From an uncultured Bacteroidales bacterium (GTDB lineage Bacteria; Bacteroidota; Bacteroidia; Bacteroidales; UBA932), in NCBI GenBank assembly GCA_900318445.1, contig ONKO01000001.1, positions 310,001 through 374,000 of the forward strand: a stretch of 64,000 bases of DNA, given 5' to 3'. Position numbers and translations under genes: made by a program. Of this stretch, positions 7,041-15,168 are shown one piece after another (positions within the stretch are counted from its first letter, which is position 1; each line of letters begins with the position of its first letter). The notes under the pieces were generated by a model, which was given only the letters and a program-made list of their open reading frames with translations, searched no databases and was not told where the DNA came from.

Positions 7041-9008
7041 TTACGCTTCACCCAGCTTGCCCTGCAGGGCCCGCATGGCGTTGAGGACGGCCAGCACCGT
7101 GACGCCTACATCGGCAAAGACGGCCATCCACATGGTGGCGAGGCCCAGCGTGGCCAGGACCAGCACCAGCACTTTGATGCCAATGGCGAAGACAATGTTC
7201 TGCCGGGCAATGGCGAGCGTACGGCGGGCGATGCGGATGGCCGATGCAACCTTCGAAGGCTTGTCGTCCATCAGAACAACGTCGGCAGCCTCGATGGCAG
7301 CGTCGGAACCCAGGGCGCCCATGGCGATGCCGACATCGGCCCGGGTGAGCACCGGCGCGTCGTTGATGCCGTCTCCCACGAAGGCCAGCGTCCCCTGCGG
7401 CAGCAGCTTCTCCACCTCGGAAACCTTGTCGGCCGGCAGCAGCTGGGCGTGGAACTCGTCCACTTTGAGGGCCGATGCTACCGCTGCGGCAACGCTTTCC
7501 TGGTCACCGGTGAGCATGACGGTCTTCGAAACGCCGGCAGCTTTGAGGGCAGCGACGCCTTCGGCGGCATCGGCCTTGATGCGGTCGCTGATGACGATGT
7601 GGCCGGCATATGCGCCATCAATGGCTACATGGATGATGGTGCCGCTGTGCTCGCAGGGATGCCAGGCAGCGCCCAGTTTGTCCATGAGCTTGCTGTTGCC
7701 CACAGCCACCTTCTTGCCGTTCACCGTGGCAATGATGCCGTGACCGGCGGTCTCCTCGATGCCTTCTACCGTGCAGTCGTCCTGCTCATTGGGATAGGCG
7801 TTCCTGAGAGCCATGGCAATGGGGTGCGTGGAATGGCGCTCCACATGGGCGGCCAGGTGCAGGAGCTCGGTTTCGCCGATGACCTCCGGATGCACGGCCG
7901 TCACTTCGAACACGCCCTCGGTGAGGGTGCCGGTCTTGTCAAAGACTACGGTATGGAGCTTGGAGAGCTGGTCCATGAGGTTGGAACCCTTGATGAGGAT
8001 ACCCTTCCGGGAGGCTCCGCCCAGACCGCCGAAGAAGGTGAGCGGAACGCTGATAACGAGGGCGCAGGGGCAGGATACCACAAGGAACATGAGGCCGCGG
8101 TAAATCCAGGTGGCCCACTCGCCGGTGATAAGGCTGGGCACCACAGCTACCAGGACGGCCAGCGCCACGACAATAGGCGTGTAAACCCGGGCAAAGCGGG
8201 TGATGAAGCTCTCGCTGCGGGACTTGCTGGCGGCGGCGTTCTCCACCAGGTCCAGGATCCTGGCGGCCGTGGAATCGCCAAAAGCCTTGGTGGTCTTCAC
8301 CTTGAGCACACCGCTCTGGTTTACGCAGCCGGAGAGGATTTCGTCTCCCTCATGCACGCTGCGGGGAACGCTTTCGCCGGTAAGGGCTACGGTATCCAGG
8401 CTGGAATGACCTTCCAGCACCACACCGTCCATAGGTACCTTTTCGCCGGGCTTCACCAGGATGACGGCACCGGTCTCCACTTCTTCGGGCTTGACGTCCT
8501 TAAAGGTATCTCCGCTCTGAACATGCGCAATGTCCGGGCGAAGGTCCATCAAGTGCGCGATGGATTTTCGGCTCCGGCCCTCGGCCACCTCTTCAAAGAG
8601 TTCTCCCACCTGGAAGAAGAGCATGACAAAAACCGCCTCCGGGAACTGCGTCTCAGCACCGGGCATAAAGCCGATGCCCAGCGCGCCCAGCGTAGCCACG
8701 CTCATGAGGAAGTCCTCGCTCAGGGCTTCCCCCTCCAAAAGGCCTTCGGCCGCTTCCTTGAGGGTGTCCCAGCCTACTACCAGATAAGGCACCAGGAACA
8801 GCAGCAGGTACTGCCAGGTGGCCCAGTCTGTGTATTTTTCAATGATGACGGCAATGGCGAGAAGAACCGCCGCCGCAATGACCTTTACAAGGCGTCCGTG
8901 GCCTTCTTCCTCCTCTTCGCCGTGGTGGTGATGCTCGTGTTCGTGCTCATGATGATGATGCTCATGTTCGCAGTGCTCGCACGCATGTTTGTGATCTTCG
9001 TGTATCAT
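7041..9008 (-). CDS. Heavy-metal translocating P-type ATPase (Zn/Cd type)
   Basis: Inner-membrane P1B ATPase that exports divalent soft metals. 655 residues. The N-terminus (1-37) is a His/Glu-rich metal-binding tail (HEHHHHEHEHEHHHHGEEE) instead of a folded HMA domain. Then come membrane segments, the actuator motif ALTGESVP, the metal-site motif CPC at 313-315 in membrane helix 6, the phosphorylation motif DKTGTLT (Asp357), an HP motif (STHPIA) and the hinge GDGINDAPV near 542. The CPC motif with a His-rich tail and no copper-type N-terminal domains fits the Zn/Cd/Pb group (ZntA/CadA). Just upstream are a -7 box and an overlapping set of three GGTTGC half-sites, so it is probably metal-regulated. 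The yhhN homologue lies upstream on the same strand. Confidence 0.9.
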   Translation of the reverse strand: MIHEDHKHACEHCEHEHHHHEHEHEHHHHGEEEEEGHGRLVKVIAAAVLLAIAVIIEKYTDWATWQYLLLFLVPYLVVGWDTLKEAAEGLLEGEALSEDFLMSVATLGALGIGFMPGAETQFPEAVFVMLFFQVGELFEEVAEGRSRKSIAHLMDLRPDIAHVQSGDTFKDVKPEEVETGAVILVKPGEKVPMDGVVLEGHSSLDTVALTGESVPRSVHEGDEILSGCVNQSGVLKVKTTKAFGDSTAARILDLVENAAASKSRSESFITRFARVYTPIVVALAVLVAVVPSLITGEWATWIYRGLMFLVVSCPCALVISVPLTFFGGLGGASRKGILIKGSNLMDQLSKLHTVVFDKTGTLTEGVFEVTAVHPEVIGETELLHLAAHVERHSTHPIAMALRNAYPNEQDDCTVEGIEETAGHGIIATVNGKKVAVGNSKLMDKLGAAWHPCEHSGTIIHVAIDGAYAGHIVISDRIKADAAEGVAALKAAGVSKTVMLTGDQESVAAAVASALKVDEFHAQLLPADKVSEVEKLLPQGTLAFVGDGINDAPVLTRADVGIAMGALGSDAAIEAADVVLMDDKPSKVASAIRIARRTLAIARQNIVFAIGIKVLVLVLATLGLATMWMAVFADVGVTVLAVLNAMRALQGKLGEA

Positions 9009-9033
9009 ATTGCATTCTGTTATTTTCCGAATG

Positions 9034-9041
9034 CAAAGGTA
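9034..9041 (-). promoter_or_regulatory. -7 box of the P-type ATPase gene
   Basis: TACCTTTG on the minus strand, 25 bp before the ATG. The region where the -33 box would lie is occupied by the palindromes at 9054-9077. Confidence 0.55.
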
Positions 9042-9053
9042 CCCTTTACGGCG

Positions 9054-9077
9054 TGCAACCCGGTTGCAAAGGCAACC
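9054..9077. promoter_or_regulatory. Candidate operator with three GGTTGC half-sites
   Basis: Two overlapping palindromes share one arm: TGCAACC-C-GGTTGCA (9054-9068) and GGTTGC-AAAG-GCAACC (9062-9077). They sit 12 bp upstream of the ATPase -7 box and overlap the stop codon of the upstream YhhN gene. The position suits a repressor or a MerR-like activator that responds to metal. No regulator gene is next to it. Confidence 0.5.
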
Positions 9078-9751
9078 TAGTCTTTCGCGAGACGCACGGT
9101 GCCCCAGGCCAGGAGGCTCTGGGCAACCAGGTAGGTGAACATGATGGTGAACTCCTGCAGGGGGAAGTTCAGGACATCAAAGGTACCGGCCGCAATGAGG
9201 GAGTCGGAGAAGGTAAAGAGCACCGAACCCAAAAACAGAATGGCCCAGGTGCCTTTCTCCGGAAGCCGTACCAGGCCGCAGAAGGTGCTGAACATGAGGA
9301 TGGTGAGAACAAATCCATACACAGCCATGGGCGCCAGCAGGGCTCCGCTGATCCGCAGTACTTTGACAAGCCCGAAGACCAGACCCAGCATTACCGCAAT
9401 TCCCGCGGCCCAGGGCTTCCACCCCATGCCCTTCCAGGATTCACGGCCGAAGATGCTGATATAGAACAGATGGCCCACAAGGAAAGCGCCTATTCCGCTG
9501 GCAAACAGCGGGAAACTGCTGCTGATAAGGCAGATGTCCCCTACGCAGCCAAAGAGCTCTGCACAAATGAGGAGCGTGAGCTTGCGCTTGTCCAGCCGGC
9601 GGGAGATGGCATAGACCAGCACCGCCATGGCCAGAAGCGGCAGAAGGGCCGGTTTCACGGCCGACGACATACGGGGAATGTCCCAGATGCGGCCCGCCCA
9701 GTTCACGAGGCAGGCGATGGCAAAGAAATAGGCGGGAATGTTCTTTCTCAT
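9077..9751 (-). CDS. YhhN/TMEM86 family membrane protein (lysoplasmalogenase-like)
   Basis: 224 residues with about seven or eight membrane segments. Family landmarks are the early KPALLPLLAMAVLVYA, the acidic LFGCVGDICL, the His-containing FLVGHLFYISIFGR, and the late FTFSDSLIA. Characterised members hydrolyse the vinyl-ether bond of lysoplasmalogens; whether this one does is unknown. It starts 3 bp after the rsmE stop on the same strand, so rsmE and this gene form an operon. Its stop codon lies inside the operator-like palindrome of the ATPase gene. Confidence 0.8.
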   Translation of the reverse strand: MRKNIPAYFFAIACLVNWAGRIWDIPRMSSAVKPALLPLLAMAVLVYAISRRLDKRKLTLLICAELFGCVGDICLISSSFPLFASGIGAFLVGHLFYISIFGRESWKGMGWKPWAAGIAVMLGLVFGLVKVLRISGALLAPMAVYGFVLTILMFSTFCGLVRLPEKGTWAILFLGSVLFTFSDSLIAAGTFDVLNFPLQEFTIMFTYLVAQSLLAWGTVRLAKD

Positions 9752-9754
9752 GGC

Positions 9755-10471
9755 TTATTCCATATAATGTAAATAGACGGCTTCCACGGCGGTGACCGCA
9801 GCCGTCTCGGTTCTCAGGCGGGATGCGCCCAGGTGGATGGGAATGTACCCGTTTTCCAGTGCCAGACGCGCTTCTTCGGGAGAGAAATCTCCTTCCGGGC
9901 CGATGAGAATGGTGATGTCACGGCCCTGGAAGCCGCTCAAGGCAGCTTTGATGCTGGTGCGGAGCGTCTCGCCCTCGAAGCAGTAGGCGATAAGGCGGAG
10001 GCCATCGGCCGGCCGATGGAGGAACTCCTTGACGGAAACCGGCTCCTCAATGGCGGGGATGCGGGCCTTGAGGGACTGCTTGGTGGCCGACAGCGCAATG
10101 CGCGCAGCACGGTCTGTCTTATAGACCTTTCGCTCGGAGCGCTCGCCGATGAGCGGGACAATGCAGTCTACGCCCAGTTCGGTGGCCTTTTCCACGAACC
10201 ACTCAAAGCGGTCGTTGTTCTTGGTGGGGCAGCAGCCGATGGTGAGGTGGTAGGGGTGGGCGTTCCAATCGGCCTGCATCTGAAGCACCTGCGCCTCGGC
10301 CCCCTTGGGGCTGTCGTCCGTGAGACGGCAGTGATACAGCGTGCCCAGGCCGTCAATCACGTCTATCTCGTCCCCGGCCCGGTGGCGCAGCACGCGTACG
10401 CAGTGGCCGCTCTCCTCCGCGTCCAGCCGGCAGTATCCGCCGTCTGCCTCATGTGCATAAAACAGTTCCAT
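9755..10471 (-). CDS. rsmE: 16S rRNA (uracil-1498-N3)-methyltransferase
   Basis: SAM-dependent methylation of U1498 in the small-subunit rRNA, with the SPOUT knot fold. 238 residues from the ATG at 10471 (MELFYAHEADGG). An upstream ATG at 10507 would lie before the -7 box and is rejected. Family motifs: SGHCVRVLRHRAGDEI near the start (PUA-like domain), the helix EKATELGVDCIVPLIGERSE, the SAM loop LIGPEGDFSPEEA and the knot segment LGASRLRTETAAV. The promoter matches both boxes and places transcription start close to the ATG. The yhhN homologue follows by 3 bp. Confidence 0.93.
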   Translation of the reverse strand: MELFYAHEADGGYCRLDAEESGHCVRVLRHRAGDEIDVIDGLGTLYHCRLTDDSPKGAEAQVLQMQADWNAHPYHLTIGCCPTKNNDRFEWFVEKATELGVDCIVPLIGERSERKVYKTDRAARIALSATKQSLKARIPAIEEPVSVKEFLHRPADGLRLIAYCFEGETLRTSIKAALSGFQGRDITILIGPEGDFSPEEARLALENGYIPIHLGASRLRTETAAVTAVEAVYLHYME

Positions 10472-10476
10472 TCCTA

Positions 10477-10508
10477 CAAATTTACATGCATTGTCCTTTA
10501 TTTCCAAA
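10477..10508 (-). promoter_or_regulatory. Promoter of rsmE, 5 nt before the ATG
   Basis: On the minus strand: TTTG (10505-10508), exactly 20 bp, TAAATTTG (10477-10484), then five bases and the ATG. It is the best two-box match in the window and implies an almost leaderless mRNA. Confidence 0.72.
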
Positions 10509-10534
10509 AATATTCCCCGGCCAGGATGAAGCGG

Positions 10535-11251
10535 CTAATCCTGCACCACGGCCAGTGTGGCCACAGAGATGCGCTGCGAAGGGTCCAGTACCTCCCGCAG
10601 CGCATTGTAGCATGCGGCGAGGGTGGCGCCGGTGGTGAACGTGTCGTCCACCAGGAGGATGTGCCTGGCCTCGCGGGGGACGCGTCGGACCCGGAACACG
10701 CCCGCCACGTTTTTCATGCGGGCCGTTGCATCCAGCTGCGTCTGGGTATGCGTCCTGCGGGAACGGGACAGAAGGCGCGGGGCACAGGCCGCTCCCAGTT
10801 CCCGGGCCAGTTCGCGGGCAATGACATCGGCCTGGTTATAACCTCGCTGCCACTTGCGCATCCAATGCAGCGGCACGGGGACGACGAGGTCTACGTCGGC
10901 AAAATGCGCTGCCCTGGAGAGAAACCGGCCCAGCATGGCCGCGAAATGCCGCCCGGCCTTGAGGTTTCCGCCATACTTGAGTGCCCGGGGAATGGCTTTG
11001 TAGGGGTTCTCGTGATGGTAGAGAAGAAGCGCGGCGGCGTAGACATAGGGGAGAGACTCACCGTCGGCCCGCCCCCTTTCCAGAAGGGCGTTGAGCTCGT
11101 CGGCCATGGGATTGTGCGGCTGCTCCCAGTTCCAGGTGAGGGGCAGGTCGGAGCGGCACCAGATGCAGAGGTGCTTCTCCTGCGCCCCCAGCTGCCGCCC
11201 GCATGTGAGGCACGTGCGTGGCATGAGAAGGTCTGTCAGTTCCCGTATCAT
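10535..11251 (-). CDS. comF: ComF family phosphoribosyltransferase-like protein
   Basis: 238 residues. An N-terminal four-cysteine zinc knuckle (Cys14, Cys17, Cys29, Cys32) is followed by a PRT fold with VDLVVPVPLHWMRKWQRGYNQ and the PRPP loop ILLVDDTFTTGATL. ComF proteins support DNA uptake in naturally competent bacteria, but homologues occur in many species with no known competence, so the role here is open. The ATG at 11251 gives MIRELTDLLMPRTCLTCG, the usual start for the family. A longer frame to 11548 runs antisense through the next gene and is rejected. It is divergent from the small membrane protein gene at 11315. Confidence 0.88.
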   Translation of the reverse strand: MIRELTDLLMPRTCLTCGRQLGAQEKHLCIWCRSDLPLTWNWEQPHNPMADELNALLERGRADGESLPYVYAAALLLYHHENPYKAIPRALKYGGNLKAGRHFAAMLGRFLSRAAHFADVDLVVPVPLHWMRKWQRGYNQADVIARELARELGAACAPRLLSRSRRTHTQTQLDATARMKNVAGVFRVRRVPREARHILLVDDTFTTGATLAACYNALREVLDPSQRISVATLAVVQD

Positions 11252-11285
11252 GTAACTAAGGTAAGGAAAATTTAAAAAAAATGGG

Positions 11286-11293
11286 TATTTTTG
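11286..11293 (+). promoter_or_regulatory. -7 box for the small-protein/mutL operon
   Basis: TATTTTTG, 21 bp before the ATG at 11315. The gap contains AAGAAGAAAAAG, a purine-rich stretch where a ribosome could bind. Confidence 0.5.
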
Positions 11294-11314
11294 TAAGTTA
11301 AAGAAGAAAAAGCC

Positions 11315-11626
11315 ATGGCCAGTCTGTTCAACTTTGGATTTTTTGGCAACCAGCCGCACAGGGTGTTCAACTACAAGCCCCGGTACTACAATCCGGAGGA
11401 AGAGGAGCGCCGCCGCATGTTCGGAGACGTGGACGGCACCAACGAGAAAGCCCGCGAGAGCGGCGAATATGTGCCCGGCAGCAGCCTGCGGGGCGCTTTC
11501 CGTAATGGTAACTACCAGAAAACCCGCAGCTCCATGAGTACGGCCCACACCATCATCACCATCGTTACGCTGGTGCTCATTGTGGTGTCTCTCATCTACA
11601 TGGCCAAGTTCTTCGAAATGCTGTAA
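11315..11626 (+). CDS. Small C-tail membrane protein of unknown function, upstream of mutL
   Basis: 103 residues. The first 75 are hydrophilic, rich in aromatic and charged residues (VFNYKPRYYNPEEEERRRMFGD), followed by one membrane helix at about 77-97 (TIITIVTLVLIVVSLIYMA) and a short tail. There is no signal peptide, so it is probably C-tail anchored with the charged part in the cytoplasm. Its stop codon TAA overlaps the ATG of mutL by one base, so translation of the two is likely coupled. I do not recognise a named family, though small proteins of this shape occur beside mutL in other Bacteroidota. Confidence 0.75.
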   Translation: MASLFNFGFFGNQPHRVFNYKPRYYNPEEEERRRMFGDVDGTNEKARESGEYVPGSSLRGAFRNGNYQKTRSSMSTAHTIITIVTLVLIVVSLIYMAKFFEML

Positions 11627-13431
11627 TGGAACTCAGGATCTTACCGAAAAATATCGCCGACATGATTGCGGCGGGGGAAGTCGTCCAGCGGCCCGCCTCC
11701 GTCGTGAAGGAGCTCATGGAAAATGCCGTGGATGCCGGCGCCACCGACGTGAAGGTGGTGGTGACCGACGCCGGCCGAACCCTCATCCAGGTCATTGACA
11801 ACGGATGTGGCATGACCCCCGACGATGCCGTCCTGTGCTTTGAGCGGCATGCTACCAGCAAGCTCTCCTCGCCCGAGGACCTGCATCATATCCTTACCTT
11901 CGGCTTCCGCGGAGAGGCCCTGGCGTCCATCGCAGCCGTGGCCGAGGTTACGCTCAGAACCCGTATCGGCAGCGAAGAAGCCGGTGTGGAGGTTGTCATG
12001 GCCGCCTCCGAGAACAAGGGAACCCGCGAGGTCTCCTGCCCCGTGGGCACCAATATCGCCGTGCGCAATCTCTTTTACAACATTCCCGCCCGCCGGAAGT
12101 TTCTCAAGAGCGACACCGTGGAGCTCCGGCACATTGTGGAAGAGTTCCAGCGCGTGGCCCTCACCCGGCCGGACATTGGCTTCACCCTCACCCACAACGG
12201 CAAGGATGTCCATGTGGTGAAACCCGCCAAGAGCTACAAATTCCGCATCCAGGACCTGCTGGGAACCGGCATTGTGGGAGACATCGTGGATATATCGGCC
12301 GATACCACCATCGCGTCCCTCCGCGGCTACGTGGGAAAGCCGGAGAGCGCCCGGAAGACCCTCGGCAACCAGTTTTTCTTTGTCAATGGCCGATATTTCC
12401 GCAGCGCCTACCTCCACAAGGCTGTAATGAAGGCCTACGAGAACCTGGTCCCGGAGGGAAGCACGCCGTCCTACTTCATTTACCTGGAAGTGGACCCTGC
12501 CACCGTGGACGTGAACATCCATCCCACCAAGGCGGAAATCAAGTTTGAGGAAGACCAGCTGCTGTTCCAGACGGTGTTTGCCGCCGTGAAGGAGGCCATG
12601 GGCCGCAGTTCCGTTGCCGGAGCCATCGACTTTGACAATCCTGTGGCGGCCGATGTCCCCGTAGTGGGCGCGAGCTTCGAGGAATATCGTCCTTCCAGCA
12701 TCCCCACGGCCGGGATAGACCCTACGTTCAATCCCTTCGAAGACCTGGGACCGGCGGCCGTGTACAAGGAGCCGGCCTACAAGGAACCATCGGCCTTCCC
12801 CGGTTACGCCTCCCATGTGGAGAAAAGCCAGAATTACGGCGCCCTCTTCGAGGAGCGTACGCTTCCATCGGCCCAGATTCTCATTGTCCAGGGCCGATAT
12901 ATCCTCACGCAGAGTGCCTCCGGGCTCATGGTGGTGCACATCCGCCGCGCCCGCGAGCGCCTCTTCTACGACCGTTTCCTCAAGGCTCTCACCGCCGAGA
13001 CGCACGTTACCCAGACGGCCCTTTTCCCCGTGCAGGTGACGGTGGGAGTGGAAGGCTGCCTTACCTTTTCCTCGCATGCGGAGCTCCTTCGGAAACTGGG
13101 CTTTGACATTACGCCCTTCGGAACAGACACCGTGGTGGTGAACGGCGTTCCCGAAGGCTATTCGGCCGAGCCCGGAAAGGCCGAGACCCTGGTGGGAGAC
13201 CTTCTCCTCATCCTCTCCGACGACCATTCCGCCCTTCCCGGCGTGATGGAGCAGGCACTGGCGCAGAAATTTGCCATGCTGGGTGCATCCGGCAGTGCCC
13301 GCCTCTCTTCCCCGCAGGAGGCCCAGCGTCTTGTGGACGCACTCCTGCAAAGCGATAATCCCGAATTCACGGCTGCCGGTAAGCGTATTCTTTCCATCGT
13401 GCCGGCCGACGAACTCGAAAAAAGATTTTAA
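11626..13431 (+). CDS. mutL: DNA mismatch repair protein MutL
   Basis: Links mismatch recognition by MutS to strand removal. 601 residues. The N-terminal GHKL ATPase is complete: AAGEVVQRPASVVKELMENAVDAGA, DNGCGM, TFGFRGEAL, and the transducer segment PSYFIYLEVDPATVDVNIHPTK. A linker at about 330-405 precedes the C-terminal dimerisation domain (about 415-595). The usual endonuclease motif (DQHA-type, followed by HER) is replaced by HIRRARER at residues 438-445, and the C-terminal cysteine/histidine motif is not evident. The nicking function may therefore be absent or altered. It is translationally coupled to the small gene upstream, and the rhomboid gene starts 3 bp after the stop. Confidence 0.93.
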   Translation: MELRILPKNIADMIAAGEVVQRPASVVKELMENAVDAGATDVKVVVTDAGRTLIQVIDNGCGMTPDDAVLCFERHATSKLSSPEDLHHILTFGFRGEALASIAAVAEVTLRTRIGSEEAGVEVVMAASENKGTREVSCPVGTNIAVRNLFYNIPARRKFLKSDTVELRHIVEEFQRVALTRPDIGFTLTHNGKDVHVVKPAKSYKFRIQDLLGTGIVGDIVDISADTTIASLRGYVGKPESARKTLGNQFFFVNGRYFRSAYLHKAVMKAYENLVPEGSTPSYFIYLEVDPATVDVNIHPTKAEIKFEEDQLLFQTVFAAVKEAMGRSSVAGAIDFDNPVAADVPVVGASFEEYRPSSIPTAGIDPTFNPFEDLGPAAVYKEPAYKEPSAFPGYASHVEKSQNYGALFEERTLPSAQILIVQGRYILTQSASGLMVVHIRRARERLFYDRFLKALTAETHVTQTALFPVQVTVGVEGCLTFSSHAELLRKLGFDITPFGTDTVVVNGVPEGYSAEPGKAETLVGDLLLILSDDHSALPGVMEQALAQKFAMLGASGSARLSSPQEAQRLVDALLQSDNPEFTAAGKRILSIVPADELEKRF

Positions 13432-13434
13432 ACC

Positions 13435-14091
13435 ATGGCCCGATACAATCCCATAGACAACATTCCGGTGGTTACCAAGAACCTCCTTTACCTGAACGTA
13501 ATCATGTTCCTGGCAACGCTCGTGAGCCCCGCCTTCATGAAGGACACCTTTGCCATGGCCTTCCCCCTGAGCACGGAATTCCGCTGGTGGCAGCCTGTCA
13601 CGCACATGTTCATGCACGACGGTTTCCTGCATATTTTCTTCAATATGTACACGCTGCTCATGTTCGGTATGGTGGTGGAACGGGCCCTTGGAACCAAGAA
13701 GTTCATCTGGTTCTACCTTATCACCGGATTCGGCGCCGTGCTGCTGCATACGGGCGTAGAGTTCATTCAGGTGCAGAGTCTGCTGCACACCTATCCCAAC
13801 GTGGATCCGCAGCTTATCTATAACAGCATTCCCGGCGTGCTGGGCGCTTCGGGTGCCGTGTACGGTGTACTGGTGGCGTTTGCCATGCTGTATCCCGAGG
13901 CCCGGCTCACCCTCATCTTCCCGCCCGTTACGCTGGACGCCAAGTGGTGGGTGCTCATCTTTATCGGCATTGAGCTTCTCACCGGCATTACCGGCACCCA
14001 GATGGGTGTGGCGCACTTTGCCCACCTGGGCGGTGCGCTGTTCGGCTTCCTCCTTATCCGCTACTGGCGCAAAACCCGTCAACTTTATTAG
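13435..14091 (+). CDS. Rhomboid family intramembrane serine protease
   Basis: Inner-membrane protease that cleaves transmembrane substrates. 218 residues with about six membrane helices. The catalytic Ser139 sits in GASGAVYG and the catalytic His is in AHFAHLGGALFG (His194 or His197). The N-terminal RWWQPVTHMFMHDGFLHIFFNMYTL matches the L1 loop and helix 2 of active rhomboids (HMFMH...HIFFNM). All catalytic elements are present, so it is probably active. The substrate is unknown. It lies in the mutL-rhomboid-EEP-tsaC-ispF run with 3-bp spacers. Confidence 0.9.
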   Translation: MARYNPIDNIPVVTKNLLYLNVIMFLATLVSPAFMKDTFAMAFPLSTEFRWWQPVTHMFMHDGFLHIFFNMYTLLMFGMVVERALGTKKFIWFYLITGFGAVLLHTGVEFIQVQSLLHTYPNVDPQLIYNSIPGVLGASGAVYGVLVAFAMLYPEARLTLIFPPVTLDAKWWVLIFIGIELLTGITGTQMGVAHFAHLGGALFGFLLIRYWRKTRQLY

Positions 14092-14094
14092 CCT

Positions 14095-15168
14095 ATGGCT
14101 AAGGCCCAAAAACGGCACTGGCTGTCCCGGCTTTCCTTCGGAACGGTCTCACTTATAGCCTCGGCCCTCATGGTGCTGGGCTATCTGTCGGTGATCATCG
14201 ACCCGGCCAAGGCGTGGTTTTTCACCCTCTTCGGGCTGGTGTATCCGGTGGTGCTGCCCCTGACGTTGACGCTGTGGGTGTGGTCGCTTTTCCGCAAATC
14301 TTCCATGCGCGGGCTGCTTACCCTGGTGCTTCTTCCGTCGCTCTTTTTTGCAGGCCGATACTACCGCATCGCGCGGCCTTCGCCGGAAAAGGAAGCGACG
14401 CTCAAGGTGGTCTCCTACAACGTGGGACTCTTTGCGCATGGGCCCGAGGGGATGGGCCGTCTGGAGCTGGCCGATTCCGTGAGCCGTTACCTGGTCTCGC
14501 TGGATGCCGATGTCATCTGCCTGCAGGAGTTCTTTCTGCCGGCCGGCCATCCGCTGGATGTATGGCTCATGCGCCATTTCCCGGGGTATAAGGCGGAGTT
14601 CTATGTGCGGAATGGAAAGAGCGGGCACTTTGGCAATCTCACCCTGAGCCGTTACCGGGTGGCGGACAAGGGGAAGATCAACTTCGAGCATTCCACTAAT
14701 ATGGCACTCTGGACAGATATCAAGCTGGACAGCAGCATTGTGCGTTTCTATAACTGCCATTTCGAAAGCTACAACATTTCCCTGCCCGGCCTTATCAAGA
14801 AGGACCATGCCGTGGAGGAAACCGAGAGAAAGATGCGGCGCTCCATTACCGAGCGTCCCAAGCAGGTGTCGGCGGTGCTGAAGGATGTGGAGGGCGCCAG
14901 GGTGCGGTCACTCGTGGCCGGGGACTTCAACGACACGCCGCTTTCGTATACGTACTTCCGCCTTCTTCACGGGCGCAGGGACAGTTTTGTGCGGGGCGGC
15001 CATGGCTTTGGCTCCACGTACAGCGTGCTGTGGCCGTGGCTCCGTATCGATTATATTCTTTACCCGCAGGACCTCGAGGCCGTGTCCTATGAGGTGCAGC
15101 GGGTGCATTATTCAGACCATTATCCCATTATTGCCACTTACTATGAAACCGGAAGAAATTCTCGCTGA
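14095..15168 (+). CDS. Membrane-anchored endonuclease/exonuclease/phosphatase family protein
   Basis: 357 residues. Residues 1-95 hold about three membrane helices (SLIASALMVLGYLSVII, LFGLVYPVVLPLTLTLWVW, LLTLVLLPSLFFAG). From about 100 the EEP fold follows with SYNVGLFA, the metal-binding Glu of VICLQEFF, LVAGDFNDTPLSYTYF and SDHYPI at the end. Substrates of this family range from DNA to phosphoinositides and lipids, and cannot be deduced here. Bacteroidota commonly have such a protein after a rhomboid gene. Its 3' end overlaps the start of the next gene by 26 bp. Confidence 0.85.
   Translation: MAKAQKRHWLSRLSFGTVSLIASALMVLGYLSVIIDPAKAWFFTLFGLVYPVVLPLTLTLWVWSLFRKSSMRGLLTLVLLPSLFFAGRYYRIARPSPEKEATLKVVSYNVGLFAHGPEGMGRLELADSVSRYLVSLDADVICLQEFFLPAGHPLDVWLMRHFPGYKAEFYVRNGKSGHFGNLTLSRYRVADKGKINFEHSTNMALWTDIKLDSSIVRFYNCHFESYNISLPGLIKKDHAVEETERKMRRSITERPKQVSAVLKDVEGARVRSLVAGDFNDTPLSYTYFRLLHGRRDSFVRGGHGFGSTYSVLWPWLRIDYILYPQDLEAVSYEVQRVHYSDHYPIIATYYETGRNSR

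Noticed and set aside
11641..14118. Minus-strand open frame of 825 codons opposite mutL and the rhomboid gene
   Set aside because: Antisense shadow of two well-recognised genes.
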